NCBI RefSeq assembly: GCF_963678635.1
Contig: NW_026971211.1
Coordinates: 62,001 to 126,000 of the forward strand
From: Symsagittifera roscoffensis
Taxonomy: Eukaryota > Xenacoelomorpha > Acoela > Convolutidae
Reading direction: 5' to 3'
DNA length: 64,000 bases
The notes under the pieces are model-generated. The model saw only the letters and a list, made by a program, of their open reading frames with translations, was not told where the DNA came from and ran no database searches. Positions 11,022 through 21,521 of the stretch are shown piece after piece (the first letter of the stretch is position 1; each line of letters starts with the position of its first letter). The position numbers were made by a program, and so were the translations under genes.

Positions 11022-12082
11022 CTAAGAATTGGTCTTGGTTAGGGCGTATGATGTTGTGATCATAATATCATAATATTCGATAGTAAAGTCGTTAGCGCGG
11101 GATGCGGCTAATTCTTTTAGTAGTTTTTTAAATCCTACATATTGTCGTAGTGTTAGTGCTGTTGTTAGTCTGTATAACATATTTTTGCATTGTTCATTAT
11201 CAGTTATGGTGATATAAAGTGGTAGGTAAAGAGGGTTAGTGTAGTGATAGTATGATGTCCAATGTAGTGTTGGCATTAAGACGTGTTCGTCAACAAAATT
11301 TCTGGTGTCGTCATTAGTAGTAGGTGTATTCAAGGTGTATTGAGGAAATGATGGTAAGTTAGTTTGGAGAAAAGTTTTAGTATTTTTATGTTGTGGATGA
11401 TCAATATATTCTTTTGCTGTGCCTGATTTAGTTGTGAATGGGTGATTTGGAATTTTTCGTTTGAAAGTGCGATAAGCTCTGTTAGTGCTAGTGGATGTTT
11501 CTGTGGAGGTGGATGATTGGGCCAATGATGGGGTATAGTCTGATAGCGGTGTTGGTGTTGGTGGGCCGGATGATGTTGTGATTGATGACAGGTGATTTAT
11601 GGTAAGAGTGTGGGGATGGATAATTTGTTGTTGGAGGGTAATATAATTATCTAATTCTGGGGAAATTTGTGGGATATCTGGGGAATTATTGGTTGATCTG
11701 TCAGAAAGGGATGGAGTATATGTTGGGGTGACTTGGGATGCATGAGAGGGAGTGGAAAGGGATGGTAGTGGTTGACTGGCGTTGATGGGTTGAAATGGGG
11801 GTTGTGAAAATTTCGAGCGGTTGGTTTGGGAATAGGTGGAGGGAGAGGGTTCGGAGTCGGCAAATTCGTCGGGAGTTTCAAGGTCTGAATTGTTAAATTG
11901 TGAAATTGTATGAAAAACTGAAATGTCTGAGTTAGTGTCTGAACTCGTGCTAGATGGTATATTAGTAATTGCAAAATCAGGTGGGGGAAAGCGAAAAGTG
12001 GTATAATTGGAACTGAGTTTTGGAGATTGGCTGGATGGTAATTTAAGCGATGGAGGGATCCAAGTTGTCGGCTCATCGTGGG
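11022..12082 (-). CDS. 3' accessory ORF, P/S/T-rich, possible spliced gene
   Basis: A continuous frame of about 353 codons. It opens just after a strong acceptor-like site on the minus strand (eight T then AG, complement of 12083-12091) and ends at a stop at 11022. There is no ATG near the start, so expression by splicing from an upstream exon is plausible. The N-terminal two thirds are acidic, Ser/Pro/Thr-rich and probably disordered (for example DLETPDEFADSEPSPS near 11.87 kb). The last third is more ordered, with Tyr- and Leu-rich stretches. The overlapping ORF at 11651-12076 in another frame looks like a shadow. No family is recognised. Its position after env is where some retroviruses carry accessory genes. 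Confidence 0.5.
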
Positions 12083-12211
12083 CTAAAAAAAATGATTATT
12101 TTGAGATTGAAAAGTGGTGGTGTGGGGTTGTTCTATAATTTGTTCATATGTGTTATCATTTTGGGAATGATTTGTCATTATATGTTGGATAGGGCTGTGT
12201 ACTGAATGTGG

Positions 12212-14707
12212 TCAAAAATTGGGATTATTTGTGATTGCTGGGCTTCGAAAATTTCTGGGAACTAAAAATAAGGGATGATTTTGTGGTAAGGCCGGTACTT
12301 GTGGTGCTGTAGGTACTGTGTCTGCATTATTGTGTTCTTCGTCGTATGTATTTGGTCTAGTGGCTAGTTGTGTATTATATTCTTTGATTTGTGAGTCTAA
12401 AAGTATTTTGTTTATGGATGAGGAGAATATTCCAAAAAATCCTGCAAATAATATGCGTTCTACACTTGCTTGGCGGTTGACTTGTGTGTGTGTATAGCGC
12501 ATGTATTATAGATTCCTTTTAGTAGTGAGAAAAGAAATCCTATAAAGTTAAACATAGCGTATAAGATAGTCAATCTTTCTAAGATGTAGTAGGGCCATCC
12601 TAGAAGGGCGAGTATTTCGTTTTTCAAGGTTACAAAACTGAAAATATTTATGGGTGAAATATCCTGTGGTCTGTAGTTTTCTTCGTTTAAATATATATAA
12701 TCTTCAATGTCTTTAAATTATCCGCTGTAATCTTGCGTGTATATGTCTGCAAATCCTGCGGTTTCTGCAAGTTTTCTTAAATTTTGATCAATTGATTGTC
12801 TTTGTATGGTGTCCATTTGTGTGAGTAGTTCTTGGAATTGTTGTGTTCTAATATGGTGTCGTATATCAGATTTAGAATAAATTCCAATGGGTTGCAAATT
12901 TATATTTGGGTTACGAGCAATGGCTCTTATGCTTTCTGGTGCAAACTTTTTTAGTGATTGCATTAATGTAGGGTATGGTGTTAATAGGTAGTATTTATCT
13001 TCGTCAGGGTTTAGTTGTACTACATTGTGGCGTTTTCCTGATCCACATGGGACTGCAGTATCCCAAAAATATGTTCTTCTTGAGAGTGTATCAAAAAATG
13101 TACTTTGTTTTTGTAGAATATGGGTATTCTTTTGTAACAACGTTTATCTTCAAAAAGGTATAATGGTGATACTTTTTTGGTGCAAGTATAAAACCATAAA
13201 ATATTTCCTTCGTAATCAAGAAAATTTGATCTATTTCCTGATAATAAATATCCTGCGTAGAGTATTTTTAATACTGCTAATGCGAGTGATTGTAAAATTT
13301 GTGTTCTTTCTAATTCGCATAGTTGATGTAGTGTTTCTAATTCAGAAAGTGACATTTTTTGAAAAATTCTACTAATTGTGTAGTCTAATTTCATGTCTAA
13401 ATGAATGTCATAATGTATGTTTCCAAAGTATGTTGTATTCATAAGTGATAATTCTTGTAGTCGTGTACTTTTACTGTCAATTGGTGTCAATTTTCCACCT
13501 GGATGGTTGCTATATTTTCGGAAATTAACTGGGGTGTAGGGTTTTCCGTCGTATTTAAATTTGGCTGTTGCGTATGGATTAAGTTTGATTTTCCAGTGGT
13601 CATGTCGAAACCTTGTTCGTATTCGACAAGTATTTCGTATTATTGTGTTTTGTAGAGTGGATTTGCGTATTTACATGCAAATTCTGTTTCTTGGTAGATT
13701 TGAAAACGTGCTAATTTATTTTCTATATCGTGTAAGTTTCTGAAATCATTACTTTGTTTGTGATGTGGATTCACTTGTTCGTGTGGCATGGATTCAATGA
13801 AATATTTTTTATGAAATTTTATCATTCGGGCGTGTATTTTTGCTACTTGAAATGTTGTGCATGTATCTTCGGGAAACCAAACAATTGTTGCTTGGGTTCT
13901 TGTTGTAGGATCACATTATCCTTGATCATTTTTACAAGGTAATCGAATTCATGGATTGTGTTATCTGCTAAATCTCGTGTGAGTTGTATTTTTTCAAGTT
14001 GTATTTTCCAATCAAAAAGCATTATTTCTTGATATCCTCTATTTTTTATATCTGCCTTACAATTTGAGGGATTGTTTTTTCCAATATGTGGTATCCAATG
14101 TTTATCTTTGTATCATAAGTTATCATAAGGTATCATAAGTTAAACGTCCGTGTGCGCCATTGAATGGGTATTCTTCGTCTAACTTTATATGTCATTGATA
14201 GCGTTCAAGTTCTGCTTGGTGTAGAGAATCGCTGAAGACATGGAAATTTACTATTTGTCTTTCTGAGTGTTTGTTATTTGTGAGATTTAACCTGTGTAAT
14301 TCGACTTTACAATCATCGGGGTTGAGATGTAAAAGTCTTTCTATATTGCTTTGGTAAAATGATTCGTGATCAAGTCTGTTTTTATTTCCGTTTGAAACTT
14401 GTGAGCAATGTACTTTCTTTTCGGAAAATGTTGCTGTAAGTTTATATCCGGTTACTGTCGTTGCTCGGGCGGGCTTTTGAAAATAATGTTGCTATTACGT
14501 TTGTAGTTTCTATAGCTTGTGGTTCTGTTTCGCATTGTGATACTTGATTTATTATTATTTTTGTAGTGTTTTTTGTTCGTTTTCTTCACAATCATAGTGT
14601 GTTACTAGTAAGTTTTGAGGTTCTGTGCGAGGAGATGGAATTGTATTCTGTTCGGAAAATATAAGAAAAAAGATGTGTTGAAATGTTAATATCTTTAAAA
14701 TATACAT
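12212..14707 (-). pseudogene. env: env-like glycoprotein gene resembling chuvirus glycoproteins
   Basis: ATG at 14707 opens a hydrophobic signal-like peptide (KILTFQHIFFLIF) followed by a THYDC motif, then a stop near 14561. The downstream parts lie in several frames. A segment near 14.32-14.27 kb has DDCKVELHR. 13490-13020 has LCELERTQ, GYLLSGNRS and CYKRIPI. 13140-12718 has WDTAVPCG and YYLLTPYPT. After an in-frame TAA at 12718-12720 the frame continues with a membrane-anchor-like stretch (ILYAMFNFIGFLFSLL, near 12.55 kb), and 12502-12212 gives a cytoplasmic-tail-like end. The order of these motifs matches, to my recognition, the glycoproteins of Chuviridae (RNA viruses of arthropods), proteins also reported as envelopes of some insect LTR elements. 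Several frameshifts and stops mean it is not translatable as it stands. The assignment is by motif memory, not alignment. Confidence 0.6.
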
Positions 14708-15540
14708 GTGTACGATAGTCCTGAATATGGGTTATAAAATGTTATATATCCGATTGTGGTTTTTGTATATCTATCGTATTTGTATATTAATTCTGTTGTG
14801 ATAAATGGTGGTGGTAGTGTTTGAGCTGTGATATTTGAGGGGCTTAGTGGATAAGGATGTTGTATGATGTTATTAAATTTAACCGTAATTTCAAACTTTA
14901 GTTGAAGGCTGTTTTGATTTAATATTTGAACGTTATGTTCTCGTATATCTTCGTGGATATCTTGTCTATATTGTAATCTGTTAAGTGCCCAACTGTGTAT
15001 TCGGTGGCTTTCGTTATGTTGTCCTAACAATGGAGGTGGTGCTACAAATGTATTCCAGTCTAATCTCAGGGGTATATTTGTAGATTGTTCACTGTATCGA
15101 GTTTCAATGTCGTGTGAAATATTTAAAGGAAAGATTGATGATGAAATTTGACTTAGAGATGGTGTTGATGGAAGTGATAGTGTTTCTGGTAAAGATGATA
15201 ATGTTGTATCTGATGAAGTATCTATTGGGTCGTTGACTAAGTTTGGTTCTCCTTGTGAGTAGGATTGTGTTGTCCAATGGGGTAAACGTTCGTTTGGGTT
15301 AGGTGGGTTAAAAGGGTTTTCACGTATTTGTGATGAGGTGGGTGTTGATCCTAAGTGTTCTGATTGAATGTTAGGAGTTAGCGTTGGTGTATCTGGTAGT
15401 GTTATACTAGAATTTTCTAAAATTGATTGAGTTGGAGATTGACGTATGCTAAAGGTGATTCTAGGAGTTTGAAATTTTCTATTTCTTCTTGGATGTATTA
15501 TTTGTCTATTTACTTCGATGATTGAGTTGGAGATTGAGGT
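14695..15540 (-). CDS. P/S/T-rich ORF between integrase and env
   Basis: A minus-strand frame open from about 15540 to a stop at 14695, without an obvious ATG at its upstream end. It encodes roughly 280 residues, rich in Ser, Thr, Pro, Asn and Gln in its first half, with a more structured C-terminal part (Tyr-rich, ending SGLSYTCIF). Its end overlaps the env ATG (14707) by 13 bases in another frame, a compact arrangement seen in viruses. A 95-base tandem duplication at 15425-15614 breaks the frame; related coding text continues upstream to about 15.9 kb. No known domain is recognised. Confidence 0.5.
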   Translation of the reverse strand, partial: TSISNSIIEVNRQIIHPRRNRKFQTPRITFSIRQSPTQSILENSSITLPDTPTLTPNIQSEHLGSTPTSSQIRENPFNPPNPNERLPHWTTQSYSQGEPNLVNDPIDTSSDTTLSSLPETLSLPSTPSLSQISSSIFPLNISHDIETRYSEQSTNIPLRLDWNTFVAPPPLLGQHNESHRIHSWALNRLQYRQDIHEDIREHNVQILNQNSLQLKFEITVKFNNIIQHPYPLSPSNITAQTLPPPFITTELIYKYDRYTKTTIGYITFYNPYSGLSYTCIF

Positions 15541-15614
15541 ATGCTAAAGGTGATTCTAGGAGTTTGAAATTTTCTATTTCTTCTTGGATGTATTATTTGT
15601 CTATTTACTTCGAG
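15425..15614. repeat. 95-base direct tandem duplication inside an accessory ORF
   Basis: Copy 1 is 15425-15519 and copy 2 is 15520-15614, beginning GATTGAGTTGGAGATTGA and differing at very few positions. Because 95 is not a multiple of three it shifts the reading frame, so it probably arose after the element lost function. Confidence 0.9.
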
Positions 15615-15912
15615 TGTATTTTGATTTTGGCTAATGTGTCGGATTCGATTTAAGTCCTGTTGCAGTGTAGGGTATAAACTGTATGTTGGTTCACTTAGTG
15701 ATGCTTGTCTTTGAACTGGTTCTAGGGGTTCAGATAATCGGGCGTGTCGTTCAAAAGTAAATGGGTTATCTTGAACTGAAATTCGTGTGGATGTTTAGGG
15801 GTTCTGGGTAGTTGTAGGTACTGTTGGATTTTCCTGGGAAGTTGTCGGTGAAGACTGATTTGGGGGTGTTTGGTTAGCAATTTTGGAAATGTGATTGTAT
15901 AGATTTGAGAAC
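15541..15912 (-). pseudogene. Upstream part of the P/S/T-rich ORF, broken
   Basis: Beyond the 95-base duplication the minus strand keeps the same compositional style (Pro, Ser, Thr, Gln, Arg; for example FERHARLSEPLEPVQRQ near 15.71 kb) to about 15.9 kb, with at least one in-frame TAA near 15.80 kb. It is probably the N-terminal half of the ORF that ends at 14695. Confidence 0.4.
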
Positions 15913-16101
15913 TTAGTGAGAGGTTTTATGTTTGGTATAGTATTCTTCGATGAATAGAATTGAAAGAATCGTGGCTAATGCGAATGTTACTATTGCCTTT
16001 TTTATACATTTGCATATTGTCATAATTGGGGAAAATAAAAATGTGAGGAAAATTATGAATAGGAGACAAATATCTGTTCTACTAAAAATTGTTCGTATCA
16101 T
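15913..16101 (-). CDS. Small hydrophobic ORF with two membrane-segment candidates
   Basis: 62 codons from an ATG at 16101. Residues about 11-27 (ICLLFIIFLTFLF) and 36-52 (VTFALATILSILF) are strongly hydrophobic and are joined by a short Cys/Lys loop. This could be a small membrane accessory protein or a leader of the following P/S/T ORF. No homologue is recognised, and a chance ORF cannot be excluded. Confidence 0.3.
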   Translation of the reverse strand: MIRTIFSRTDICLLFIIFLTFLFSPIMTICKCIKKAIVTFALATILSILFIEEYYTKHKTSH

Positions 16102-16129
16102 TTAAATTGATTTTATATTATCGTACCTG

Positions 16130-16887
16130 TAGATGTGGTCAATGAGTAGGGAAAGATAGGATTATAGGGCGTATAGGATATAGAAAATTAAAATTAGGTT
16201 AAGAAAAATTATTAAAATTACTATAAAAACTTCAAAAACGTCAAGGAAAAATATTATCAAAAGTTTAGAATTTAGAAAAAAGTTTTAAGAAAATGTTTAA
16301 GAGTAGATTGTTATGATTGTAACTGGAGAGAAGAGAAGCATTTGAGAAAATAATTCGTTCGTCTAATATTTTTTGAATTGCTGGGGCCATATTCAAGTGT
16401 GGTCGGATTATTTATTGACTTTTTGACAAATGGGTTGAGTTACTTGAAAAATTGTTGGGGGCTTATTTTATGGTGCTCGGGAGGTCTTCTTTACTTTATT
16501 TTTATTTGGTGGGTAAACTGGGATATTTTTGCGATAATTGTACTTTAGGCCAAATGATCATGGTTCATTTTTTCTTTAGGCTAATTTGCCATTTTTGCTT
16601 GGGGGATTTTTGAGGGCAAATTTGGGAAAATATTGTTGATCTTTGGGTTATTAGATAGGGGAGGGTTGTAATATTATCGTGATATTTATTTTAATTGTCA
16701 AAATTTAGCAAGTTGCTTATTTTTGACCTGGAGGTTGTAAAGTTATAGTTACAGATATGCCTGGAGATTAATGTCTATCGGCTAATAGGTTGGTTTTACA
16801 GATTCGGAAGGTAATTGAGTTGAGTGAATCTTATTGGTTGATTTTGAACTAGAACTATTGCGTCTATTTCAGCATGTTATTTGGGAA
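16130..16887. other. Non-coding gap between integrase and the env-side genes
   Basis: About 750 bases in the element without a credible minus-strand ORF. AT-rich; it could hold a splice acceptor region or promoter for downstream genes, but nothing specific was identified. Confidence 0.4.
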
Positions 16888-17094
16888 TTATGAAAGTTGA
16901 AATGTCTGAGATGTATATGAGGGTTGAATTGTATGAAGAAGAAAATTGTTTAATTTTTGAAATTCAACTTTCTTTGGTATTTTAAATTGTGGGATGATTG
17001 TTTTATAATCTTTACGTGGTTGGTTTCTAAGTCTTGATGATTCTCTATGTGTAGATTTTTCTTTTTGTTCTTGTGGCAAGATTTTTCCTCTCAT
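16888..17094 (-). pseudogene. pol: Basic C-terminal tail of pol
   Basis: ATG-containing frame of 68 codons rich in Lys, Arg and Gln. It overlaps the end of the GPY/F-containing frame (stop at 17045) and continues its composition, so it most likely represents the last part of integrase after one more frame change. Confidence 0.4.
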
Positions 17095-17416
17095 TTTTTT
17101 TATTTTTTCTTTCTTTTCCTAAATTATCTGAATTTTGTGTTTTTGTTTCTTTGTGAAATTTGTCTTGTTTTTGAATTTGTGTATGTTGATTTTTATTAGT
17201 TTCATTTACTTCTGGCTCTATTTGCGTGTTTTTGTGGATGACTTTTAAACCGGTGAAAGAATATAATTGGGTTAACTCGCGTAAAGCGTATTCTTTCGGA
17301 TAAAAAGGTAATAAATTGTTTCTGTGTTGAACAATTTCTTTTTTTGTGGTGTCTATGAGTTTATATATGACTTCAGTTGGTTTATCAATTATTTGGTAGG
17401 GTGGTAATTTAAATCG
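17045..17416 (-). pseudogene. pol: Integrase C-terminal GPY/F-type module
   Basis: A 124-codon open frame lacking a start codon, in a different frame from the integrase core just upstream. It contains PPYQIIDKPTEVIYKL and, about 40 residues on, HRNNLLPFYPKE, the pair of motifs that mark the GPY/F module of Ty3/gypsy integrases. The C-terminal 60 residues are Lys/Asn/Gln-rich. This gives independent support for Metaviridae rather than BEL/Pao or Copia. Confidence 0.72.
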
Positions 17417-18219
17417 GTGGCTGGCGTAAATCGCTGATTAATTTGGTTATTGATATTTTGTCGTTGTAACAATTTCTTTGTTACTTTTTGGTAAACTTCG
17501 TTATGTTTTTTATCTCTGTTTAAAATCCATTCGGTGTGTGTACCGGAGGCTAGTTTGAGAATTTGTGGGTGATGAAAATGATCTTCATCATGTGTAAGTA
17601 ATGGTAGGTTATAGCATATTGAATCTTTAGTTGGTTTGAAATATCTTTGTGCATTTTTATGTGCATTTGCGGTGAACATAATTGGTTTTCATGGTTTTTG
17701 GTTAAAAACCATTTCATATGGTGACATTCCTAAAGTTGTCGTTATTTGTGAATTGTATGATATGGGGAATAATTTTACATCTGTTGACCATTCTGTGTAT
17801 TTTGTGTCATTTCCATTTATGATACATCTAAGGTATTCTTGTAATGAACGGTTCATACCTTCGACTAATCCGTTTGTCCAAGGTGCATGAGATGTACGTG
17901 GTTTGTGTTTGATATTATATAGGTGACATAATGTAATTATTTCATTGTTTATGAATTCCGTACCGTTGTCTGTTACTAGAATTTCTGGTAGTCCAAAAAG
18001 TGTTGTGTAAGCGTAATAAGCGTTACAATGTGGTACTGGGTTGAGTGCTACATAATGTGTATATGCGTCAACAATGACCATAATGTATGAGTTTCCTTCT
18101 GAAGATGGGGAAATTGGTCCTTTTGTATCAAATGATATTCTGTGATTAAAGTATAGAATTTGTCCTTTAAAATCTTGTTTTGGTGCTACTTGTTTCTGAT
18201 TTGGGTAAGGTTTTTCATA
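17389..18219 (-). pseudogene. pol: Integrase catalytic core (DDE) and downstream segment
   Basis: The frame is open from 18219 to an in-frame TGA at 17689-17691, then continues in the same frame to a TAA at 17389. The three catalytic acidic residues are visible in context: Asp in MVIVDAYTHY, Asp in LVTDNGTEF and Glu in NGLVEGMNRSLQEY. The spacing fits an rve-type integrase core. The post-core segment (17688-17389) includes PTKDSICYNLPLL and a Lys/Gln-rich helix. The TGA would truncate the protein after the core. The zinc-binding domain is in a different frame upstream (18215-18583). Confidence 0.85.
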
Positions 18220-18583
18220 TTATACAATCATTGAATAATACTGTTATCCAAATTGGGGCATTTGGAAAATAAAAGTTTTGTGTAAAATTTGAATATGTTT
18301 TTTCTGATCCGGAGTGTCCTTTTGTTTTTTGCGTATGAGTAATATTGAATGCTATTAATATCATACTTAAGGGGAGACAGGGGACTTTAAAATCATCTAA
18401 TTGATATTCTAAAAGATCTGTATTTTCGTTTATTGTTGTGTTATTAAATTTTCGAAAATATCGAAGAAGTGTTTTATGTCCTAAAATTGTGGTATCAGCT
18501 TTTGCTGGTTTTGTTTTATATTTGTGCCATGATTTGAGTTGGCGTATTACTGGGTCTAAATTTTGATATCGTTTTAAGTTCAA
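18215..18583 (-). pseudogene. pol: Integrase N-terminal zinc-binding (HHCC) domain
   Basis: 122-codon frame with HTQKTKGH followed about 25 residues later by NDCII. The next codon has lost a base, so the second Cys of the CxxC pair falls exactly at the frame change and the frame ends in TGA at 18215. The two His and the Cys are spaced as in integrase_H2C2 domains. The preceding 70 residues are a typical linker between RNase H and integrase. Confidence 0.75.
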
Positions 18584-19089
18584 GTGTAATTTTTTCTGTT
18601 GTCAATTTCTATTTTTGCTAGGGGAATTGTATCAAGTGGGTCATGAAGGTTAAAAACTTGGTTTATTGTATATTTTGTGTCTTTTGCTTGTGGTCCTGAT
18701 AAATTCATTTTATCAGTTAAGTTTTCTTTTTCAATTACTGGAAAAAGATCCTTTTTATGTGATTGTTGTTTGACTTTCTTTTGTTGTGTATTATCTTTTA
18801 TCCATTGTGAGTGCGGAATAGGTTTAAAAGTTGATGTACCTAATAAATCAACTTCATAGTGATTATTTTGACAATCTAGATAAAGTGGGAAATGTTGTAG
18901 ATTTTTTATTTGTGATTGATCAATATCAGTTTTTAATGCGTATTTACATTCTAATCGGGGTGATGTTTCATCTTTTGCGAGATAGAACTTAATATTTTTT
19001 GTTATTTCGACTGTAGTTTTTCGTGTAAGTAGTTCTGGTGATGTATTTCTACTTAAGGTGTCTGGTAATGCAAGGTTTTTACCTGCTGT
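18580..19089 (-). pseudogene. pol: Pol segment after RNase H, with LPDTLSRN motif
   Basis: 170 codons, open in the same frame as RNase H but separated from it by the in-frame TGA at 19090-19092. It starts with AGKNLALPDTLSRN, the region where gypsy pol proteins carry their DALSR-like motif, then runs through a Lys/Gln/Asn-rich linker to TGA at 18580. It has no start codon of its own. Confidence 0.75.
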
Positions 19090-19836
19090 TCAAACTATGT
19101 GTAACTTTGGGATTTTCATTAGAATTAATTGAAATCTATATACTCTATGATTTGGGTTTGACTTTTGTGTAAAAAGAAATATAATTGGTTTATGATCTGT
19201 GAATAAAACTGTTGGATGTTTTGATCCAAGTATTAAGAATTCATATTCTGTAAGGGTATAAATTATAGCTGTACACTCTCTCATTAGCGTGGAGAGTCGT
19301 AATTCGGCTTGTATAACAAGTCGTGAATTTGTTGATATTAGATTCATTTTATTCGTTCCACTATGTGATTGTAGTAATGCTGCGCCGATGCCGAAATTTG
19401 AAGCATCGCACATAGCGTAAAATGGTTGATTGGGGTCTGGAATTGTAATTGATGTTTGTTCCGTTAAGAGTTTTTTAATTTTTTCAAATCGTGTTTGATG
19501 TTCAGTGGTCCATTCAAAATTATTTTGTTGTCTAAGGATGTTATAAAAGGGTCTTAAGTATAATTGCATTTTATAAACGTATTTATTTAAGAAATTTAAC
19601 ATTCCGAGGAATTCTTGAATTTTCTTTTTGTTTGTTGGTGGCTGAAGTTTTTGAATTGCGTCAATGCGTGTTTTTAATGGAATAATAGTGTTTCGTTCGA
19701 TGTTGTGTCCTAAAAATTTTACTCGTGTTAGGAAGAAATGTGATTTATCTGGGGCTGCTTTCAGATTTTCGTTCTGAAGAATTTTATGATATTGTTCTAA
19801 AACTCTAAACATTTCGTCTTTAGTTTGTGATTGCAA
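19090..19836 (-). pseudogene. pol: Reverse transcriptase C-terminal part and RNase H
   Basis: 249-codon frame. It begins just after the RT catalytic YLDD motif, which lies at 19843-19857 in this frame. It includes the thumb/connection with KVKFLGHNIE-like VKFLGHNI and KIQEFLGMLNFLNKY, then RNase H with the catalytic Asp in YAMCDASNFGIGAALLQ, Glu in LMRECTAIIYTL and Asp in VLFTDHKP. The frame ends at TGA (19090-19092), after which the same frame continues, so the stop is probably a point mutation. Order and motifs are those of Ty3/gypsy pol. Confidence 0.88.
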
Positions 19837-19847
19837 AAAGACATCGT

Positions 19848-21092
19848 CTAAATATGTGATTGCGTTTTTTTTAGTATTAGTGGTCGAAAAATTTTGCTCA
19901 TGAAAGCTGAAAAAGCTGCTGGTCCTATGGATATTCCATAGAACAATCGATTTAATTCGTATTGTTGATTTCCAATAACGAATTGGGTTAGACGTCGTGA
20001 CTGTTCGTCTAATGGCATTTGGTTATAAGCACTGTTCATGTCTGCGGTTGTGAAGTACTTTCCATTAATTTTTGTTAAGATTACTTGTATTGGTTCAATA
20101 GGCCAATTGCATTTAGATTCATCAATTAGTGAATTGAGATATCTAGCGTCTAGAACTATTTTTAGTGATTCGCCTTTTGCTAAAATGATAACAGGGTTGA
20201 TGAACATGTTACCTTTTGGTAGTTTTTCTTTATTTACTGGTGATATAATTTCATATTGTTCTAAAATATTTAATAATCTATTCACTTTATCGTGTAAGTG
20301 TATGGGTACTTTGCTTGCTCTTTGTTTTTTGAAGACTGCGTCTCGTTTCAATGGAAGATGTAGAGCTGAACTGACTTTTCCTACGTCAAATTTTGATGTT
20401 GCGTAGACTGATGAATATTTTAATAGCTGTTGTGCTAGCTTGTCAAATTCATTTTGTGTTATTTGTGAATGTTGAAAATTGAACATGGTTAAAAATTTAT
20501 GTTGGTCTTTTGTATAATTTGTTATATCAAAAGTAGGTTTAAAATATGGGGTTTTTGTGAAATAGTCTGTATTTCTTTTTTCATTACTTATTATATTATT
20601 TATAGATAATTCTTCATTAAGAATTGTGGACTGGCAAATGTCAAGTAATTGTAATATATTATTGACTCGGTAGGCTATTTCTTTTACAGGTGAAGTTGTT
20701 GCATTTGTTTCGCAACATCCTAATAATCCTAGGGGTAATGTTATTGTATTTGGTGTATTATTATATACGTGTAGTGAAATAATATCGGAATTGATATTCT
20801 TTTCATATTTTATTGATGATATTATTACTTTGAAAAATTTGTGAATTGGTCTGAATTCAAAATCTGACATAAAAAGTTTTTGTCTATTTTGGTTTGTGTT
20901 ATATTGATGGACTTGTTTAATGGAGAAATTATAGATAATTCCTGATAGTGGTTTCAGGTGTCTTCGTTCTTTATTATAAATTGGGTAGAATTTGGAGAAG
21001 AATGGTGGTTGTTTGTTTAGTCTTTGAAAAAATGTTAAAGCTGTGTTTTTCGCTTTTGTATATTTGTCCTTTATTTGTAGTTTACTATTCAA
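19848..21092 (-). pseudogene. pol: Reverse transcriptase, N-terminal two thirds
   Basis: 414-codon frame opened by TTG rather than ATG, as it is an internal part of pol. RT motifs are LKIVLDARYLNSLI, YFTTADMNSAYNQMPL (first catalytic Asp) and FYGISIGPAAFSAFM. The frame runs into a stop at 19848 because an eight-base homopolymer (19865-19872) has one base too few or too many; the YLDD catalytic pair follows in another frame. The first 200 residues join protease to RT and are rich in Asn, Ile and Tyr. Another small disruption near 21.10 kb (a short GGTTATGG-type duplication) separates this frame from protease. Confidence 0.9.
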
Positions 21093-21107
21093 TAAGGTTA
21101 TGGTTGG

Positions 21108-21518
21108 TTATGGTATGTATATATTTAGTGGTATTCCAATGATATTGTGTTTAATATCAGTAATGTGAAATGTTTGTTTGAATGGTTTATTCAAAATTTT
21201 GTTTTGTTCCATTGTTCTTGTGGGAACAAGGAATAATTGGATTTTTCCATAATTTTTTAACATTGATCCTTGTGCTGTTGCTAATTTACTAGATGTTTCT
21301 AAAGGTTTTAAATTTGGATGTAATGATCTGATTTCATTCAATGCAGGAATATTAATGATATTTGATTCTGCGCCTGAGTCGATTAAAAAATCAATTTCAA
21401 GATCTGGTGGTTGAAATTCTTTGTTTTTGTGGCTTTCTAAGAGAAATGGAATTGTCCAAATTTTTTCTCGTGGTTGTTCTTTTTGTATGTTTTGATATAT
21501 GTGATTTGTAGTTGAGCT
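21108..21518 (-). pseudogene. pol: Retroviral-type aspartic protease
   Basis: 137 codons following an in-frame TAA at 21519-21521. The catalytic motif is FLIDSGAESNIINIP (Asp at 21378-21380), and about 75 residues later is TDIKHNIIGIPL, which resembles the conserved Ile-Gly segment of retropepsins. The length fits a retropepsin monomer that works as a dimer. The stop upstream of it lies near the expected gag-pro boundary. Confidence 0.82.
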
Positions 21519-21521
21519 TTA

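Noticed and set aside
11651..12076. 141-codon Leu/Pro/His-rich ORF with ATG
   Set aside because: The overlapping frame has natural Ser/Pro/acidic composition and continues to 11022; this one looks like its shadow.
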